A stretch of 64,000 bases of DNA from Lunularia cruciata (Eukaryota > Streptophyta > Marchantiopsida > Lunulariales > Lunulariaceae). This document shows positions 9,531 to 22,987 of this stretch, piece by piece. Where the stretch lies: positions 37,860,552 to 37,924,551 of the forward strand of contig OX419756.1 in the NCBI GenBank assembly GCA_948567375.1, in the 5' to 3' direction. The position numbers and the translations under genes were made by a program. The number at the start of each line of letters is the position of its first letter. The stretch's first letter is position 1. Under the pieces are notes generated by a model that saw nothing but the letters and a program-made list of their open reading frames with translations, made no database searches and was not told the DNA's origin.

Positions 9531-12272
9531 GATTTTACCTATTTTGTCTCTCCCTTGAATGGGTTGATGGGGTCTTCCCATCCTTCATGTTTTCTACACG
9601 GTCACCCTTTTCCCCTTTTAATATAGAGAGTACATGTCAACTTAAACAAAAAGTCAAAAGTTCCAAACAGGTTACATGAACAAAGTTCTAACAAGTAGCA
9701 CCCATGACCTAACATGCCAATTTGCAAGAAAAAATGCTCTGAGCATGGATGAGTGCTCAGTTACATACATAATCAAGACCATCATTGCTGAAGATATCCG
9801 ATCCAGCTTTGAAACAAACATCAACATTGAATGTACTCTCTTTTTGCTAGGTTACTTAGAAGTTATGCCGCATTTTTGGAGGGGTGATTATCCATCTAAT
9901 GAGGGTAATAATCACGGGTTTCAAGTATAGAAGCATATACCAAGGTTACCTTTTTATTCATTTAATTTTGAAATAAACCTTTGGATACGGAGTTTCATAA
10001 GTTTTTTTGTTTAGGAGAGAGTGAATCAGAGGTTACCACACTGGATGAGAAAGGCATTATTTTCACATTCCTATTTAGAGTGAAAGTGAGTGTCCATTGC
10101 TTGCTGCTAATGCACATTGTTTCTAACTAGTTGCTAGCCAATGCATATGTAATTTATAGGTAATTAGTTACACTAGACAACACCTCTTAGGTGATGCGTT
10201 CTTTAGATACTCCACTTATATTTGGATCATTAAATTTTCATAGTACAATAGCATATATTTTTCATTCCAACACTATTGGACTTAGCCCATTGTAAATTTG
10301 TTTTCTGAATGACATATGAGAGATCCCATCCTTCTTGTTATCCTATATGTATTGCACTTTTTACTTAGGAAGACACGTCCCAAAGCTACAAACGTAGTCC
10401 ATCAAAGAGTGGATTGCCTCTAACTCTTTGGTCTTGTAGTAGATCTTTGGATTTTTCAAAAATCAATTGGTTTTTAATTAAAATCAAAATGAGCCAAGCT
10501 ATAATAACTCGCCATAACAATTGCTAGTATGGGAATAGTACACAAAATCAACTCTGGAACATGAAGGAAACACTAGTTAATGCTTAAATCATGGTAGGTT
10601 GTTGATTTGTCAAGATCAGATATATTTTCTGTAGTTTAACTGTGTTCAAATTTATTCTTCAAAATTTCTTTATGAAAAAAAGGGAAAATTTATATACCAT
10701 CTTACCTACTTAAAAAATAAATTTTAATTGTTCACTGTATAATTATAATGCAAAAAAATTGAACTAAACAACGTGAGAAGTATCAAGCAACAATTTAACA
10801 TAACTACTGGAGATGAGGAAAATTTGACCTTCTTGCCATTAGGATATGTCAATAATTTTGCAGAGAAACCCTTAAGTTTTTTGGGCATTAGATTTTCACC
10901 AATGTTTGCGGTACTCAAGCTAACCTCAAAAATTCAAATTTCCAATTGCCTCAATTCATTGGCTGAAATACTTGTTTACTCTTCACAACATCATTAGTTA
11001 AAGTTAGAATTAGGAAATTACAAAAATCAGAATTCACACTTATCAAAAGAAGACTTTATAAGATTCTTGAGCTCAACTCTTCCTTCTACTTTTTTTCTCA
11101 ACAATGAACTTTTCTTTCTAAGTATAGGAGTTAATGACATTTTCACCTTCACACTATTATATCATTCAGGATTATTATTGCTTGAACATCAGTGTGCTCA
11201 ATTTTGATAGGCAAAATGACAAATCACTGTGATACACAATGTAAAGTCATATATTTGGGATATTTGAAACTTTTTGTAAATATATCACCTATTAAAGCAC
11301 TTGATGTAGAAGATAAGTACATTGGTGTAATCTCTATTGTATAGACTATGAGTAGAAAATACTAGTGTTTATAATTTGGATGAATCCTATTATAGTTGTT
11401 GATCATGCAAAGATAAATATATCAACTTCATAAATGGTGAATGAGATTTTACAAGAAATTAAGATGTGTTACTAGAAGACCTATGTCAGGGTTTACTTTT
11501 GACCAAAGAATACTGTTTAAAACATATTTTTTCCCTAAAATCTGCTATTCTATAAACTTATTTATTGCCTATCGCTCCAAAGGAACTAGAAGAAGTTTGG
11601 AAGACTTTGATAGAGCTCATAACAAAGGATTTTATCTGATAAAATATCTCAGCTCAAAGAGCACCTTTGTTAACTTTTTAGAAGAAAGATAATAATCTTT
11701 GATTTTGTATTTAGTATCATGAATTGAATAAAAACAATGAAGAAAACTCATCACTTGCCTCAAATTGATGATTTATAAGATCAATCCCTTCTTCTAATTA
11801 GTTTTAGTTCATATGATAGCCTAGGATTGTAAGTATACTTTGTTTTTCATCAAACATGAATTATTACAGAAGTATAACTTGGTTTATGTTCCACATGATT
11901 TTATTCTTGGTTTGGCTCAATGATAAGAAGCACATACCTTCCCTATCTCAAGACATACACATCTTATTCAATACTCCCGGTAATGGCTAATTATATTTCA
12001 AGATATATGTATATTTTTGTGTTTGTTACAAAAGCTACCAAATGAACAAGGTTTTAAATTAAAAAAATGTTGATCTTCTCCAACCATTTACCAATCTCCA
12101 TCTCATATTGAGAGCATATTAATCAAACATTTTTAATGTTTGATGGGGAATTGGGCTTCAACAAAAACATTGTTACAAGCCTAATTTGGTTGACCGAAAG
12201 GATTTACATGAGAAAGAGGTAGATGGAGAAATTATTCTGATCTTGAATTTTACTTAGAAGTGCCTCCTTGAC
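9531..12272. other. AT-rich stretch with no recognised element
   Basis: Only short unsupported ORFs occur (for example 9676-9930 and 11441-11692). I see no RT, integrase or transposase motif, no LTR ends with target duplication and no RNA gene. It may be intergenic DNA or ancient repeat. Confidence 0.5.
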
Positions 12273-12427
12273 CAACCTTTAAGGGCAACATTGACTCACT
12301 AACCAAGCATATTCCTCAACCCAACCTTAACCTTAAGGAAAGTTAACACCAACCTTTAAGGTTAGCATTGACTCACAAACCAAGACTATTCCTTAACCAA
12401 CATTAACCTTAATGAAACTTAACACCA
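12273..12427. repeat. Degenerate tandem duplication, about 2 x 77 bp
   Basis: Two neighbouring copies share CCAACCTTTAAGG, ATTGACTCAC, ACCAAG, ATTCCT and GTTAACACC-like ends (12273-12351 and 12352-12427). Divergence is clear, so the duplication is not recent. Confidence 0.6.
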
Positions 12428-12487
12428 ACTTGTCAAGTATCAGCTCAAAGTGGAAGTGATGTTGAATCAGAACCAAAACCGTGCGGT

Positions 12488-15400
12488 TGTTGTGGGGATT
12501 GTTTGGTCTCAAGAGTGCATCGGGCACCTGGCTTCTTGTGCTTAGATTGTTCTGGTTGCCAATGATTCAAAGCTTCTCGTATTCCAACACTCTCTCTCTA
12601 CTCTTGTATGGTTGTCAATCTCTTTCTTGTAGGAGCAAATTATTTGCAATTGCTCCCAATAGTAGGCTCTTCTTGAGGGTTTTATGTTGGGTTCTGTGGG
12701 TTAACATTGACCCTCACAAAACTGTTCATGTTCTGTTAAGTTTGGATTTGTGGTTCTCTCTTGTATGGTCTTGTACTCTAATTCTCTTGTTAAGTTTGGG
12801 TTTGTAGTTTTGGATCTGGCAGGTTCATAGAACTGGGTTTGGGGTGTTTATAAAATAGACACAAGTGATCTAACCGGCTCAACCCCAAGCATCCAAATCA
12901 TTGAATTGTGCCATTCACATAGACTAGAATGAGAGCTCCTAAACTGGAGTCCTTCCCTTGATGCTATTCACAAATCAGAACACACACATTTGCTCATGAG
13001 GGAGATCATATTCATCAAAATACCAAGCCGTGCAGTTTATAAGTTTTGGAAGAAGCCAAACACCAATAGTCTAAACAGTGACCGCAACTACCAACTGTTC
13101 AGGCAACTCACTCAAGCAATTCTTCTCTTCCTTGTCCTATCATAGTCATGCAATGCTCACTCAAAAAATTCTTCTCTTGTATGTCCTGAAATAGTCAAGG
13201 CCTAAACTCTCCTTTAATCTAGATTTAAATACTGCTCAGTCCAATTTGAGCTAATTCCAAGGATTCTTTTCTTTCTCTTACCTCTTTGTCCAATCACGTT
13301 CAGGCTTTCATTTCAAACTTCTTCTCAATAACACCTTCTCTCAAAAATCCCTTTGCAAACTCAAGTATCCTCTCAAAATTTCTCCCTTTTGTCTCTCCTA
13401 CTCAGTCCTCCTCTAGCAACACCTTCTCTCTGTTTAGTCCAGACTTTCCCCTCAAAGGTTCCCCTACCCAGACCTCATTTTCTTAGATACCCTCTCCTTG
13501 AGAATTCCTCCCTACCTTCTTTTCCTGTTCCGCCTCTTTTTAGCCAAAGCCTTACCCTTCCACGTTCCTCTTGTCACATCACCCTCTTTTGCTCCTATTA
13601 TGATCAGACATTGTCCCTCAAAAATTCTCCTCTTCATCTTGTGCTGTCACTCACTCTTCTTCAATTCACTTCTGCTTTGCACTGTCACAGCCAAGTCCTT
13701 CACACAAGCTCCTTTTCTTGATGGTTCTTCTCCTACACATCTCTTTCTTCACCTCTTCTCTGTCATGACATAGTCCAAAGGTAAACCCCTTCATCGAGGC
13801 TCTTCCTCCCTTCTCTTGAAACTCTATCCTCTCTATAGCGCAAAAGCCCTCTCCTCAAAGTTTATGCTCTTCCAATTCCGCTGATTAGCCAAACCTTCTT
13901 CCTCTCTCCTAGCAGCCTTTCTCTCAAGATTCATCCCTGCAGCCACAACTATTCCTTTGAGATTTTGCAGTCATGCAAGTTCTCAAGTTCTCACCGCCAT
14001 GCCAATTTTCTTGTGAAATCACTATCCTGGCTAAACCTCTTGAGATTTCCTGTCCAGCCAACTCTTTTGATCCTCACTTCTTGTCCCTCTGTTCAGCATA
14101 AACTCAAATTCTTGGAAATTTCTCTCTCTTCTCTTACCTCTCTGTCCTATCCAGACCAAACCCAGAATCACAAAAATTTTGCTCTTCCCTCCACAACAGA
14201 CACTCTTGCTCTCAAATTTTTTTCTCTTCTATCCAACAACCCTTCTCTCAGGCCAATCATAGTCAAAAGAAAAGATAACCTTTTCTCCTTTGAGAATCAG
14301 TCTCTCTTCTCCTATCTTAGATCCCTTACTATTCTCTGTTTCCCCAGTTCTTCCTTCAAGATGTCATTGTATATGCATGGCAATTCACTTGAAATCTCCT
14401 TTTCCACTCCAGTTCCTGACTCCCCTTTGATCTTTTTATTTCCTGAAAGAAATATCCTTCTCTCAAAGTTTCCTCTTCTGTAGCTTCTTTTATCCAAGAT
14501 GCTCCTCTCAAAAATCCTCTCTTTGTATCCTGTCAATAACCCACAATCTTCTCTCGGGAGTTTCTGACCTGTCCAGACCTTCCCTTCAAGAGTTCCCCTA
14601 TCCAGACTTCAGACCCCTTCCCTCAAATTTTCTCCAACTTGTTCCAGCAACCCTTCAGTCCTTCAAAGATTTACTCTCCTATCCAAGCATGTCTTTTCTC
14701 AACATTTCCTTTTATCTACCAGGACCTTCACATACTTATCTTTTCTATGCATAGCAGACCAAGCTCTTAGTTCTTCTCCTCATAAATTTTCCTTGACCTT
14801 TTTCTTCTTGTCTCAAAAACACACATCCTCCCCTTTGAATGTCCTTCCTTTCTGGCCAAACCGTTATTGATGCTTTCTCCACTGCTCTAGTCTGCCAATA
14901 TTCCCTTTTGAAATTCCTTACAACTCTATCTCCCATCAAGGGTTTCTATCTCTCTTCTTGTCCAAGCAGAACAAAAATTCTCTCAGATATTATCTCCCTT
15001 CTTGTCACAAGCTCTTCCTATGGGAAATTTTCTTGTACCTTCCTATCCAAACCCTCTCCTTTTGAAATCTCTTCTCCTACTCTGCAGGCTTTCTCTCAAA
15101 GCCAAAACCCTTCTCTCTTGTTCTACCTTTTCTCAAAGTACTACCACTCTCTCTCTGCCCGTCACATTCAGGCCTTCTCCTTGAGCAAAACCCTTCTTCT
15201 GTTCAGCCTTCTCTCAACGTACTATTAGTCTCTCTATCCTATCATATCCAGGCCTTCTCCTCAAGAAAACCATTGTTCTATTCAGCCTTCTCTCAAAGTA
15301 CCACTACTCTCTCTATCCTATCACATTTAGGCCTTCTCCTCAAGCAAGAACATTCTTCCTCTTTGGGAAAATTCCCTCTTGCAGCCCTTCACAAAGTCCT

Positions 15401-15573
15401 CTCTCTCCTTATGGGGCTTTTCTCTTAATCTCCTTGTAGCCCATTGTCTCAAGCCTTTCCTATTTAAATTTCCTTCCCCTCTATTTGTCCAAGCAACTTG
15501 CCTTCCAGATCTCTTCCTGCAAAAGAAAACCTCTCCTTCTTGATGCCCTTTTTTCCTTGGTTCTACACCTCTC
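12488..15573 (-). mobile_element. Family B giant LTR, minus strand, U5/R side and tandem array
   Basis: It starts TGTTGTGGGG on the plus strand, the complement of the CCCCAC(A/G)ACA end of the family B LTR at 47361-47370. Positions 12867-12960 align with the reverse complement of about 46890-47000 (AGTGATCTAACCG and GAGAGCTCCT blocks). From about 13270 a pyrimidine-rich degenerate tandem array follows, comparable to 44426-46150 on the opposite strand. Copy C3 interrupts it at 15574 and the LTR resumes at 17289. Long Leu/Ser/Pro ORFs here are products of the array, not genes. Confidence 0.65.
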
Positions 15574-17288
15574 TGTGACAACCTCACTTTTGCGGTAATC
15601 AGGTAAGTAAAGTTTGTTCCCATGGAGATATGATTCAAAATTGGTCAAATACAAAGTCAAACAGTAACAAATAGTTCTTGATTTCTTCTTTAATCTCTGA
15701 AGTAGGAACTACACCCAGAAGAGAGTAACAAGCACTAACTCATAGTCTTGTCACAACAATGTGTCACACTTAATCACAACTCCATCAAATCTTTCCAAAT
15801 TCTTGATTGTGATGATTTAGGCTCTCCCAAAAATGACACTTCATTGCAAAATGACTTCACCTCAGAATTGTGTTCCACCCCTCCACTGAAGGCACAACTT
15901 CCTTGATCAAAATTGCTTCACATCAACTTTGCACTACACTCACAATGCAGAATACTACCAACACTACGATTCCTCTCAGATCTATCAAGGCATTGCTTTG
16001 ATTGCACTTCACTCAAGATCAAACACATAGACTGAAGATCAAAGGTTGCAAAATCCAACATCCAACAAGCATGTTGATTTGCACTTTGAATTTCTCCACA
16101 TACTCACAAACACAAACATAGAATTGATACTCAAAATTAAGCTCAATCAATGAGCATTGCTTCACAACACTTCGCTTTATCTATTCTTAGAAATTATGAG
16201 CATTGAACAACATATGACTGCAAATGCCACCTTTAAAGTGAAGCACTTCAGTAGTTACTAACAACTATACCGTTCTACAACAACTTTTCCTACTTGCAGA
16301 TCCAAAATGACAATGCACCTCTTCATATCTAACTCTTTATATCTCAAAATTGTTACTATTCTGATCCGATGTCTACTTCTTCCTTGGCTTCTAATCCTAA
16401 AGTAACTTCACTCACTACTTTGTCCTCGGGTTTCACAACTACTAAATCCTTCACTATTTCTACTACTTCTTCTTCTTGATCTACAATTACACTAGCAGGT
16501 AATTTATCTAACTCCTTATCTCCCAACCCACTTTTCTCTAATTCCTCAGATAACTGATCCAAAGACACTTACTATCTGATCCTGCACTTTGGGTTCATTC
16601 ACTACTACTATTTCTCTTCTAATTCTATCTTAACCTCAATCGGGACTGAAATTGAAGTCATGGGTATCCTAAATATCTTCTTTCCTTACTCTAACTTCCT
16701 TTAATGCCTTTGGCAAGACTCCCAAAGTCACCTTCATTGCACTCCGAGGTCCGACTACCTTGGGTTGAATCATACTTGTATTGAGGCAAAGTCTTTAGAC
16801 CCAAAGTCATGTAAACCAGAAGTCCAAAGTCCAAAGTCGTATAGACCCAAAGACACTAAACTACTTAGTACATCTACTCCCAAAACTCCAAATGCTTGTA
16901 ACTTTTGCTACAAGCCACCAAACTCTACAATTTAGATGGCGATGGTAAGCTTTGAACAAGATGCTTCCAACGAGATTTAGCACGCTTGATTTGGACATGT
17001 CGTCATTGAGATACAGCCCCTGCAAGAATCCTGACCTACAACTTCTATTCCTCCTTTGGGTCTACACTCCTTTAGCGTCTAATCCAAGTTTTTCCTCCTC
17101 TGTCACAAAGTAAACTTCTTTGAGTTTTTTGATCCAATCCGAGTCCTTCCTCCAACATGAAGTCAACTTCTTTGGGTCAAATCAAAATACAAACTTCTCA
17201 TTGTTTATTCTCCATTTGTGTTCAATTCGGTTTCAGCAATGCATTTCTTCTTTAAAACTCATCCAAAATGAAAAATGTGGGTACCACA
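15574..17288 (-). mobile_element. Family C unit, copy C3 (internally deleted, 1715 bp)
   Basis: Minus-strand ends are TGTGGTACCCACATTTTTC (from 17288) and GAGGTTGTCACA (to 15574). The duplication CTCTC is perfect (15569-15573 and 17289-17293), although the context is CT-rich. It keeps a leader, a short C-terminal ORF piece (16568-16356, ending LGLEAKEEVDIGSE) and the tail. The N-terminal and coiled-coil regions are deleted. It inserted into the family B LTR array. Confidence 0.8.
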
Positions 17289-18190
17289 CTCTCTCTTTGA
17301 TATTTTTCCTTATCACTCTGCACCTACCTATCTCCCCCTAAAAATCTCTCCTTTGCTTGTTTTCCCCCTTGCTCCTACACAGCCACATCTTCCCCTATTC
17401 TCCCCAAGCCAAAACTCCCTCTCCTTCAAATTCTCTCCCTTCACCAAAAACCCACTCCCCTGTTTTCTTCCCCCAATTCTTCATGTTCTCCCTATCCCTC
17501 TTTTCTATTCTGTCCCAATCACTAACTCCTTCAATAATTTTCTCCTTTAAAAAAAATCTTTTCCTTGGCCAGACTCTCCCGATCCCAACTCTCCTTTTCT
17601 TTTCAGCTGACCGGCCCTCTTGTCCTATTCCAATTGCTAACCAAAACTCCTAAAGATCTCATTTATCTGGGTGCTAAGTCTCATTTTTCCTTTTATGCCT
17701 TCCCCTTCTGTCCTTCTCAGGCTTTCTCTCGAAGCCAAAGCCCCTTGTTCTCTTTTCTGTCCTTCAAGGCACTCTCTCCAAGCCAAAACCCCTTTTTGTC
17801 ATTCAAGGCACTTTCTCCAAGCCAAAATCCCTTGCTGCTGCCAAGAACTAAATACTCCGGAGTCCCCAGTAGCATAAACAAAAGTTCCAAAGTCTATGAA
17901 CAATATACATTTGGGCTTATGAAGAACATAGAAAAATCAACTTTTGAGCTCATGAACATAAAGAGAAACTTCTGAGCTTATTCAACTCTCAAAACTCTTC
18001 TGAGCTTATGTAACACTCAAATAAGTCCCGAGTCTATAGCAACACAAACAACCTCAAACTTACCAATGACATAAACAATACTCCCGAGACACAATAATAT
18101 AAAAAATCCCGAGTTTAAAGTAACATAAGAAGAAAAAAATCTCACTCCAAATAGCACCAATGGTATGGGTGGATTATTTTTCCAACAACA
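17289..18190 (-). mobile_element. Family B giant LTR, minus strand, remaining array and U3
   Basis: The pyrimidine-rich array continues to about 17860. The reverse complement of 17870-18190 then resembles the family B U3 at 44073-44230: TTATGTTAC, TATATTATTGTG, CGGG and AAGCTCAG blocks in the same order. It ends CCAACAACA at 18190, mirroring the TGTTGTTG start of the other copy. Together with 12488-15573 this gives an LTR of about 4 kb. Flanks GCGGT and TTGCT do not match. Confidence 0.55.
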
Positions 18191-18386
18191 TTGCTACCAA
18201 GAATCCACAAAGAACCAAGTAAATGATTACGTGTTAGATTGCATGTGGCAAGGCTTGACCTTATAGGGTAAGCATCCTATTAGTATCATCCCACACAAGT
18301 AGGAGAGTATTGGAGCTTAGAAAGACCTTGGAAGTTGAACCAATTCCATGTAAGCAAGGAAGAAACTTCTCCCATCAAGTAGAACC

Positions 18387-18634
18387 GTTACCAACTAATT
18401 CAACAAGGTGAGGAGAGGAGGTGCCAAAGGACCATTGAGTGGAAAGAAAGAGCAATCAAACTCAATGCTCATTTAAGCAGTTCTCTCCTACACAAGAGCC
18501 TTTGATGGACGTTACCAACTAATTCAACAAGGTGAGGAGAGGGGGTGTCAAAGGACCATTGAGTGGAAAGAAAGAGCAATCAAACTCAATGCTCATTTAA
18601 GCAGTTCTCTCCTACACAAGAGCCTTTGATGGAC
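18387..18634. repeat. Perfect-length tandem duplication, 2 x 124 bp
   Basis: 18387-18510 and 18511-18634 both begin GTTACCAACTAATTC and end CCTTTGATGGAC. I see only two base differences, in the AGGAGAGG(A/G)GGTG(C/T)C stretch, so the duplication is recent. The flanks (18191-18386 and 18635-19079) show no recognisable gene. Confidence 0.85.
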
Positions 18635-19079
18635 ATTGGGGCAATCTTTGAGTGAAATTGCTACAAAAAGCCTTGAGTGATAGTGCAATTTCCACCACCT
18701 TGTAGTTTTTGAGTGACCATACATTGAGTAAGAAAGATATTTGACAAAGCTCAACAACTCTTTGAGAAAAATTGAAGAAGTCACCTTGTCTTTATTATAT
18801 AGAAAAGAGGATACACTCAAAGGAAGATACATCTTTGGATCAAATACATGGATTTAGGCACCAATGTACTTGTTGAGTTGGGCACCTAGCCATCAATTTT
18901 GAACTTGGTTGAGTTGGGTACCTAGCCATCATTTTTTGAACTTGCACTTGGCCTCCATACAAGCAATCTTTGAACAACATGGAGAGAAAAATTGAATAGA
19001 AGGATGCGGAAACACATTGGAAAATAAAGATTGCTAGTAAATGCACATTGTGGCCTTATTGGCTCAATAGAGAAGCGGA

Positions 19080-20655
19080 AAAGCAAGAAAAGGAAGAGAA
19101 CAAGTGTGTAGAGATTGAGGAAGACAAACTCACAATTGATTGTTGTAAATAGAGTCCCAAAAGGATTTCAAGTGAGAGTATTGATAGACCTTGGAGAAAC
19201 AAAGAATTTCTTGTTTTGCTTTGTTGTAGTAAAGTTGGGGATGGACCTAAAGAAGGATGAGAATCAAGAAGTAGAATTACCTACGGGCAGATAGAGAGGA
19301 TTGAGTCATTACCTACAAAGGAAGCACTCTATATACAAGGTTATTAGGAAGCAATTGAGTGGAGAGTAATATGGTTAACTTGTTATGATGCAATCTTAGG
19401 TATGTCATGGATGGAGCACTACAACTCCACGGTTGATTAGAAAAAGAAAGTAGTGAGAACTTGCTAATGGAAGATCATTGGGGTTAAAGATAGAGCACAC
19501 ACGCAAGAATTACCTCTCTATGTCATAGGGATAACAAATATCTATAAGATAGATAGATGTTTAATGGATCTAATAAGAGGAGTTTAGAGTGCACAACTCA
19601 ATGGACAAGTTCTTGAGAAATTGAAAGATGTGGTCAATGAGTTTCACGATGCTTCTTGAATGACCTACTCTTAGGATAACCACCAAAAAGGAGAGTAGAC
19701 CATAAAATTGAGATAATTCATGGGAGGACACCTTGTTGTAAGGCCCCATATTGTCTATCACCTCATGAATTGGAGGGATGTAAGGCTCAAATCAAGAATA
19801 TATTGCAAAAAGAGTCTATCCAACCTATGGTACCACCATATGGGGCTCCTATTTTGTTTATGAAGAAAAAGGACAGTACAATGCACATATGCATTGACTA
19901 CCAAGACTAAATCAACAAAAAATGAAGAACAAATACTCACTACCTTGCATGGATGATCTGTTCGATCAACTTAATGGGGCAAAACACTTCACCAAATTGG
20001 ATTTGCAAAGAGGTTACAACCAGATCCAAATTGTAGAGGATGTTCACAAAACTGCCTTTTGAACAAGATATGGTCACTTTGAATACCTAGTGATGCCATT
20101 TAGTCTCACCAACTTTCATGAGTTTGATGAATGACATATTTTGTCCATACTTGGATAAACTTGTTATCATTTTTCTAGATGACATCCTTGTCTATAGTAG
20201 GACAACGATGGAAGACAAACAACATCAGCAAGAAGTCCTCTAGATTCTATGACACAATAAGTTGTATGCCAAAATCTCAAAGTGCAAGTTTGGCAAGTCT
20301 AAAGTAGACTACTTGGAGCATAGGGTAAGTGCAAAAGGTATTGAAGTGTTAATAGATAAAATATAGATCATTCAAAAATGTAATGCTTTAGAAGATCAGA
20401 CTCAACTCAAGAGTTTATTGGGATTGATGGGGTTTCTATTGTTGATTTATCAAGGACTTCTTCAAAGTTGCACAATCTCTAATGGCACTACTTGGCAAGG
20501 AGAAGAAGTGGATATGGGGAACCACACAAGAATTAGCCTTTTAGGAATTGAAAGACACATTACTACATATGCTATTCTTGAAATAGTATGACCTAAAATG
20601 CCCAATCAAGTTGGCTATAGATGCATCAAGTGTAACAATAGGAGTAGACCTACAA
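19080..20655 (+). pseudogene. Decayed Ty3/gypsy protease and reverse transcriptase (element E)
   Basis: The protease region (19165-19440) has LIDLGETKNFL and a YDAILGMSWMEHYNST stretch. The RT includes KKDSTMHICIDYQD, FDQLNGAKHFTKLDLQRGYN, TRYGHFEYLVMPF and the catalytic FLDDILVYS (about 20172-20200). An RNase H start (AIDASSVTIGVDLQQE) follows near 20610. Many stops and frame changes show that it is long dead. The left end of copy C4 cuts it off. Confidence 0.75.
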
Positions 20656-20659
20656 CAAG

Positions 20660-21964
20660 AGTGAATCTGACTTTGGGAATCTTGCCAGAGATATTAGAGG
20701 AAGTTAGAGTAAGGAAAGAAGATATTTAGGATACCCATGATTTCAATTTCAGTTCTGATTGAAGATAGGATAGAATTAGAAGAGAAATAGCAGTAGTGAA
20801 TGAACCCAAAGTGTAGGATCAAATAGTAATCATCTTCGGGTTAGTTACATGAGTGATTAGGGGAAAGTGGGTTGCAAATTGAAGGCGTAGATAGTGTACC
20901 CATGCTTTCAATTACAATTCTTGATGAGGACATAGTCAAATTAGTAAAGGAATTGATAGTAGTTAGACCCGAAGTAGGAGAGATAGGAGTGCAAGTATCT
21001 TTGGATTTGACATTTGGCACTTTAGAGAAGAGTGGGTCGAGGGATAGAGATTTAGAAGGATTAACTATGATAGGAATTATAGATCAAAACAAGGAAGTAG
21101 TAGAATTGGTAGAGGAATTAGTAGATGTGAAACCCAAAGACAGAGTAGTGAATGAAGTAACTTTGGGATTGGAAGCCGAGGACAAAGTAGACATCGGATT
21201 GGAGTAGTAGCAAATTTGAGATAAGAAGAAGCAAATATGAAGAAGTGCATTGTCAATTCAAATCTGCAAGTAGGAAGAGTTGTTAAGAAACGGTATAGTT
21301 GTTAGTAATTTTCATTTGCTTCACTATTTAAAGGTGGCATTTGTAGTCATATGTTGTTTAGTGCTCATAATTTATGAGAATAAACAAAGCAAAGTGTTGT
21401 GAAGCAATGCTCATTGTTTGAGCTTAATTTTGAGTATAAACATTGTGTTTGTGTTTGTGAGTGTGTGGAGAATTTTGAAGTGCAAATCAGTATCTTTGTT
21501 GTATGTTGTATTTTGCAGCCTTGATCTTCATTCTGTGTGTTAGATCTTGAGTGAAGTGCAATTGGAGCAATGTCTTGACAGATTTAAGAGGAATTGTAGT
21601 GTTGGTAGTATTCTACATTTGTGAGTGCAACGCGAAGTTGTAGTGGAAGGGTGGAACACAATTATGAGGCAAAGTCATTTTGTAGTGAAGTGCTATTTTT
21701 AGGAGGACCTAAATTATCACAATCAAGATTGTTTGGAAAGATTTGTTGGAGTTGTGATTAAGAAGTGCTAATTCGTGACGAGACTATGAGTCATTGCTTG
21801 TTACTCTCTTCTAGGTGTGGTTTCTATGTGAGAGATTAAAGATGAAATAAAGAAAGACTTCATTGTTACTTTGCTTGTATTTGACCAATTTTGACTAGTA
21901 TCTCTACGGGAATGAACTTTACTTACTTGATTACCGCAAAAGTGATATTTGTCGGGTTGTCACA
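20660..21964 (+). mobile_element. Family C unit, copy C4 (5'-truncated)
   Basis: It begins inside family C coding sequence (20660-20830 matches the reverse complement of 16575-16740) and contains an ORF tail at 20872-21207 ending GLEAEDKVDIGLE. The TATA box is at 21325-21332 and the unit ends CGGGTTGTCACA at 21964. The 5' end TGTGGTACC is missing and no target duplication is seen. It separates the RT of element E from an integrase at 21965. Confidence 0.7.
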
Positions 21965-22980
21965 TCAAGGTACAAAGTTCTTAAGGGAGTTTCAGGTCTT
22001 GTGTGAAAAGGCTTTGGTTGATCATCATATTACCTCATGATATCACCTTGAGGCAAATGGCTTAGCAGAGAGAGTGGTTCAGACGGTGATGAGAGGATTG
22101 CAAAAGTATGGTTTGTAGAGAGGCCACTTGGGAGATTAGGATCTCCAATTACCTTGGTTGGTCACGGGCTATTGGTTCAGCTGGCAAGCCTCCTTAGCAT
22201 CATGGTCTCCTTACTTCCTAATTTATGGACAAGATCTACATTTACTTATTACCATTTGTCGAGATGCTACTATAGTTTTGGACTTGGACAATCCAGATGT
22301 ATGGGTGAGCGCATGTTTTCAATGGGCAGAGATCTTTTGGAGAGTAATGCCGATGGATTTTGAGAACTTGATGATTGCTCAACATAGAGATACCTTACAT
22401 TATGCTACTATTCAAGGAGGAGGTTATAGATCCTTGATCCGTTGATTTCATCTAGGAAACTATGTATATCTACAACAAACACCAACAACACTTGATGTCT
22501 CTACATGCTGCACTATCTTGAGAGTGCACAAGGTTTTGCCATTTGGATTCCTTGTTTTGGAAGGATGTGATGGAGTTGTTTGAAAAGATCATGTGTGCAA
22601 TTGTGCGCTATGCCACCTCCCAAACATTGATGGTACTATGGATCCAAGCTTTGCACTTGTACGAGTAGGCTTAAGGTGTATGTTATGTGGCTCTTCTGGT
22701 GAAGCTGCTCTTTTGGTGAAGCTATGAAAGCTGTTTGAGAAGATGACATATGGCATGTATGACTCCTTCTCTCATGGTGGTTCCTCAAGGACGGTGGTTA
22801 TGTCCTAGATGTACTTGACCTATAACTAGTTTGTCCTTTATATGGTATAGATTGCAAACAGGTGACTGACGATGAAGCTTGATAGCACCCGGTCTCTTGA
22901 TCTTTGCCCATCATAAGGTTTACCATATACTTGGAGTAGATGGCTATTTGGAGTTAGAGGGACCTAACCGCCAGCTAGGG
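21965..22980 (+). pseudogene. Decayed Ty3/gypsy integrase with PHD-finger-like C terminus (element E)
   Basis: The integrase core is visible as GTKFLREFQVLCEKALVDHH, ANGLAERVVQTVMRGLQKYG (holding the catalytic Glu) and GYWFSWQASLASWSPYFL. Downstream of AQHRDTLHYA and LDVSTCCTILRVHKVLP-like text lies a Cys/His module: RCMLCGSSGEAAL (22674-22712), then HMACMTPSLMVVPQGRWLCP ending CPRCT (22747-22817). The spacing is that of a C4HC3 PHD finger, a chromatin-reading fold. Stops and frameshifts make it a pseudogene. Pairing with the RT at 19080-20655 is likely but not proven. Confidence 0.6.
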
Positions 22981-22987
22981 GAGCAAT

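Noticed and set aside
11441-11692. 83-codon ORF as a gene
   Set aside because: No recognisable domain, AT-rich composition and no supporting signals.
13286-15638. Several Ser/Leu/Pro-rich ORFs of 60-172 codons
   Set aside because: They lie in the pyrimidine-rich array of the minus-strand family B LTR, show no domain and overlap in several frames.
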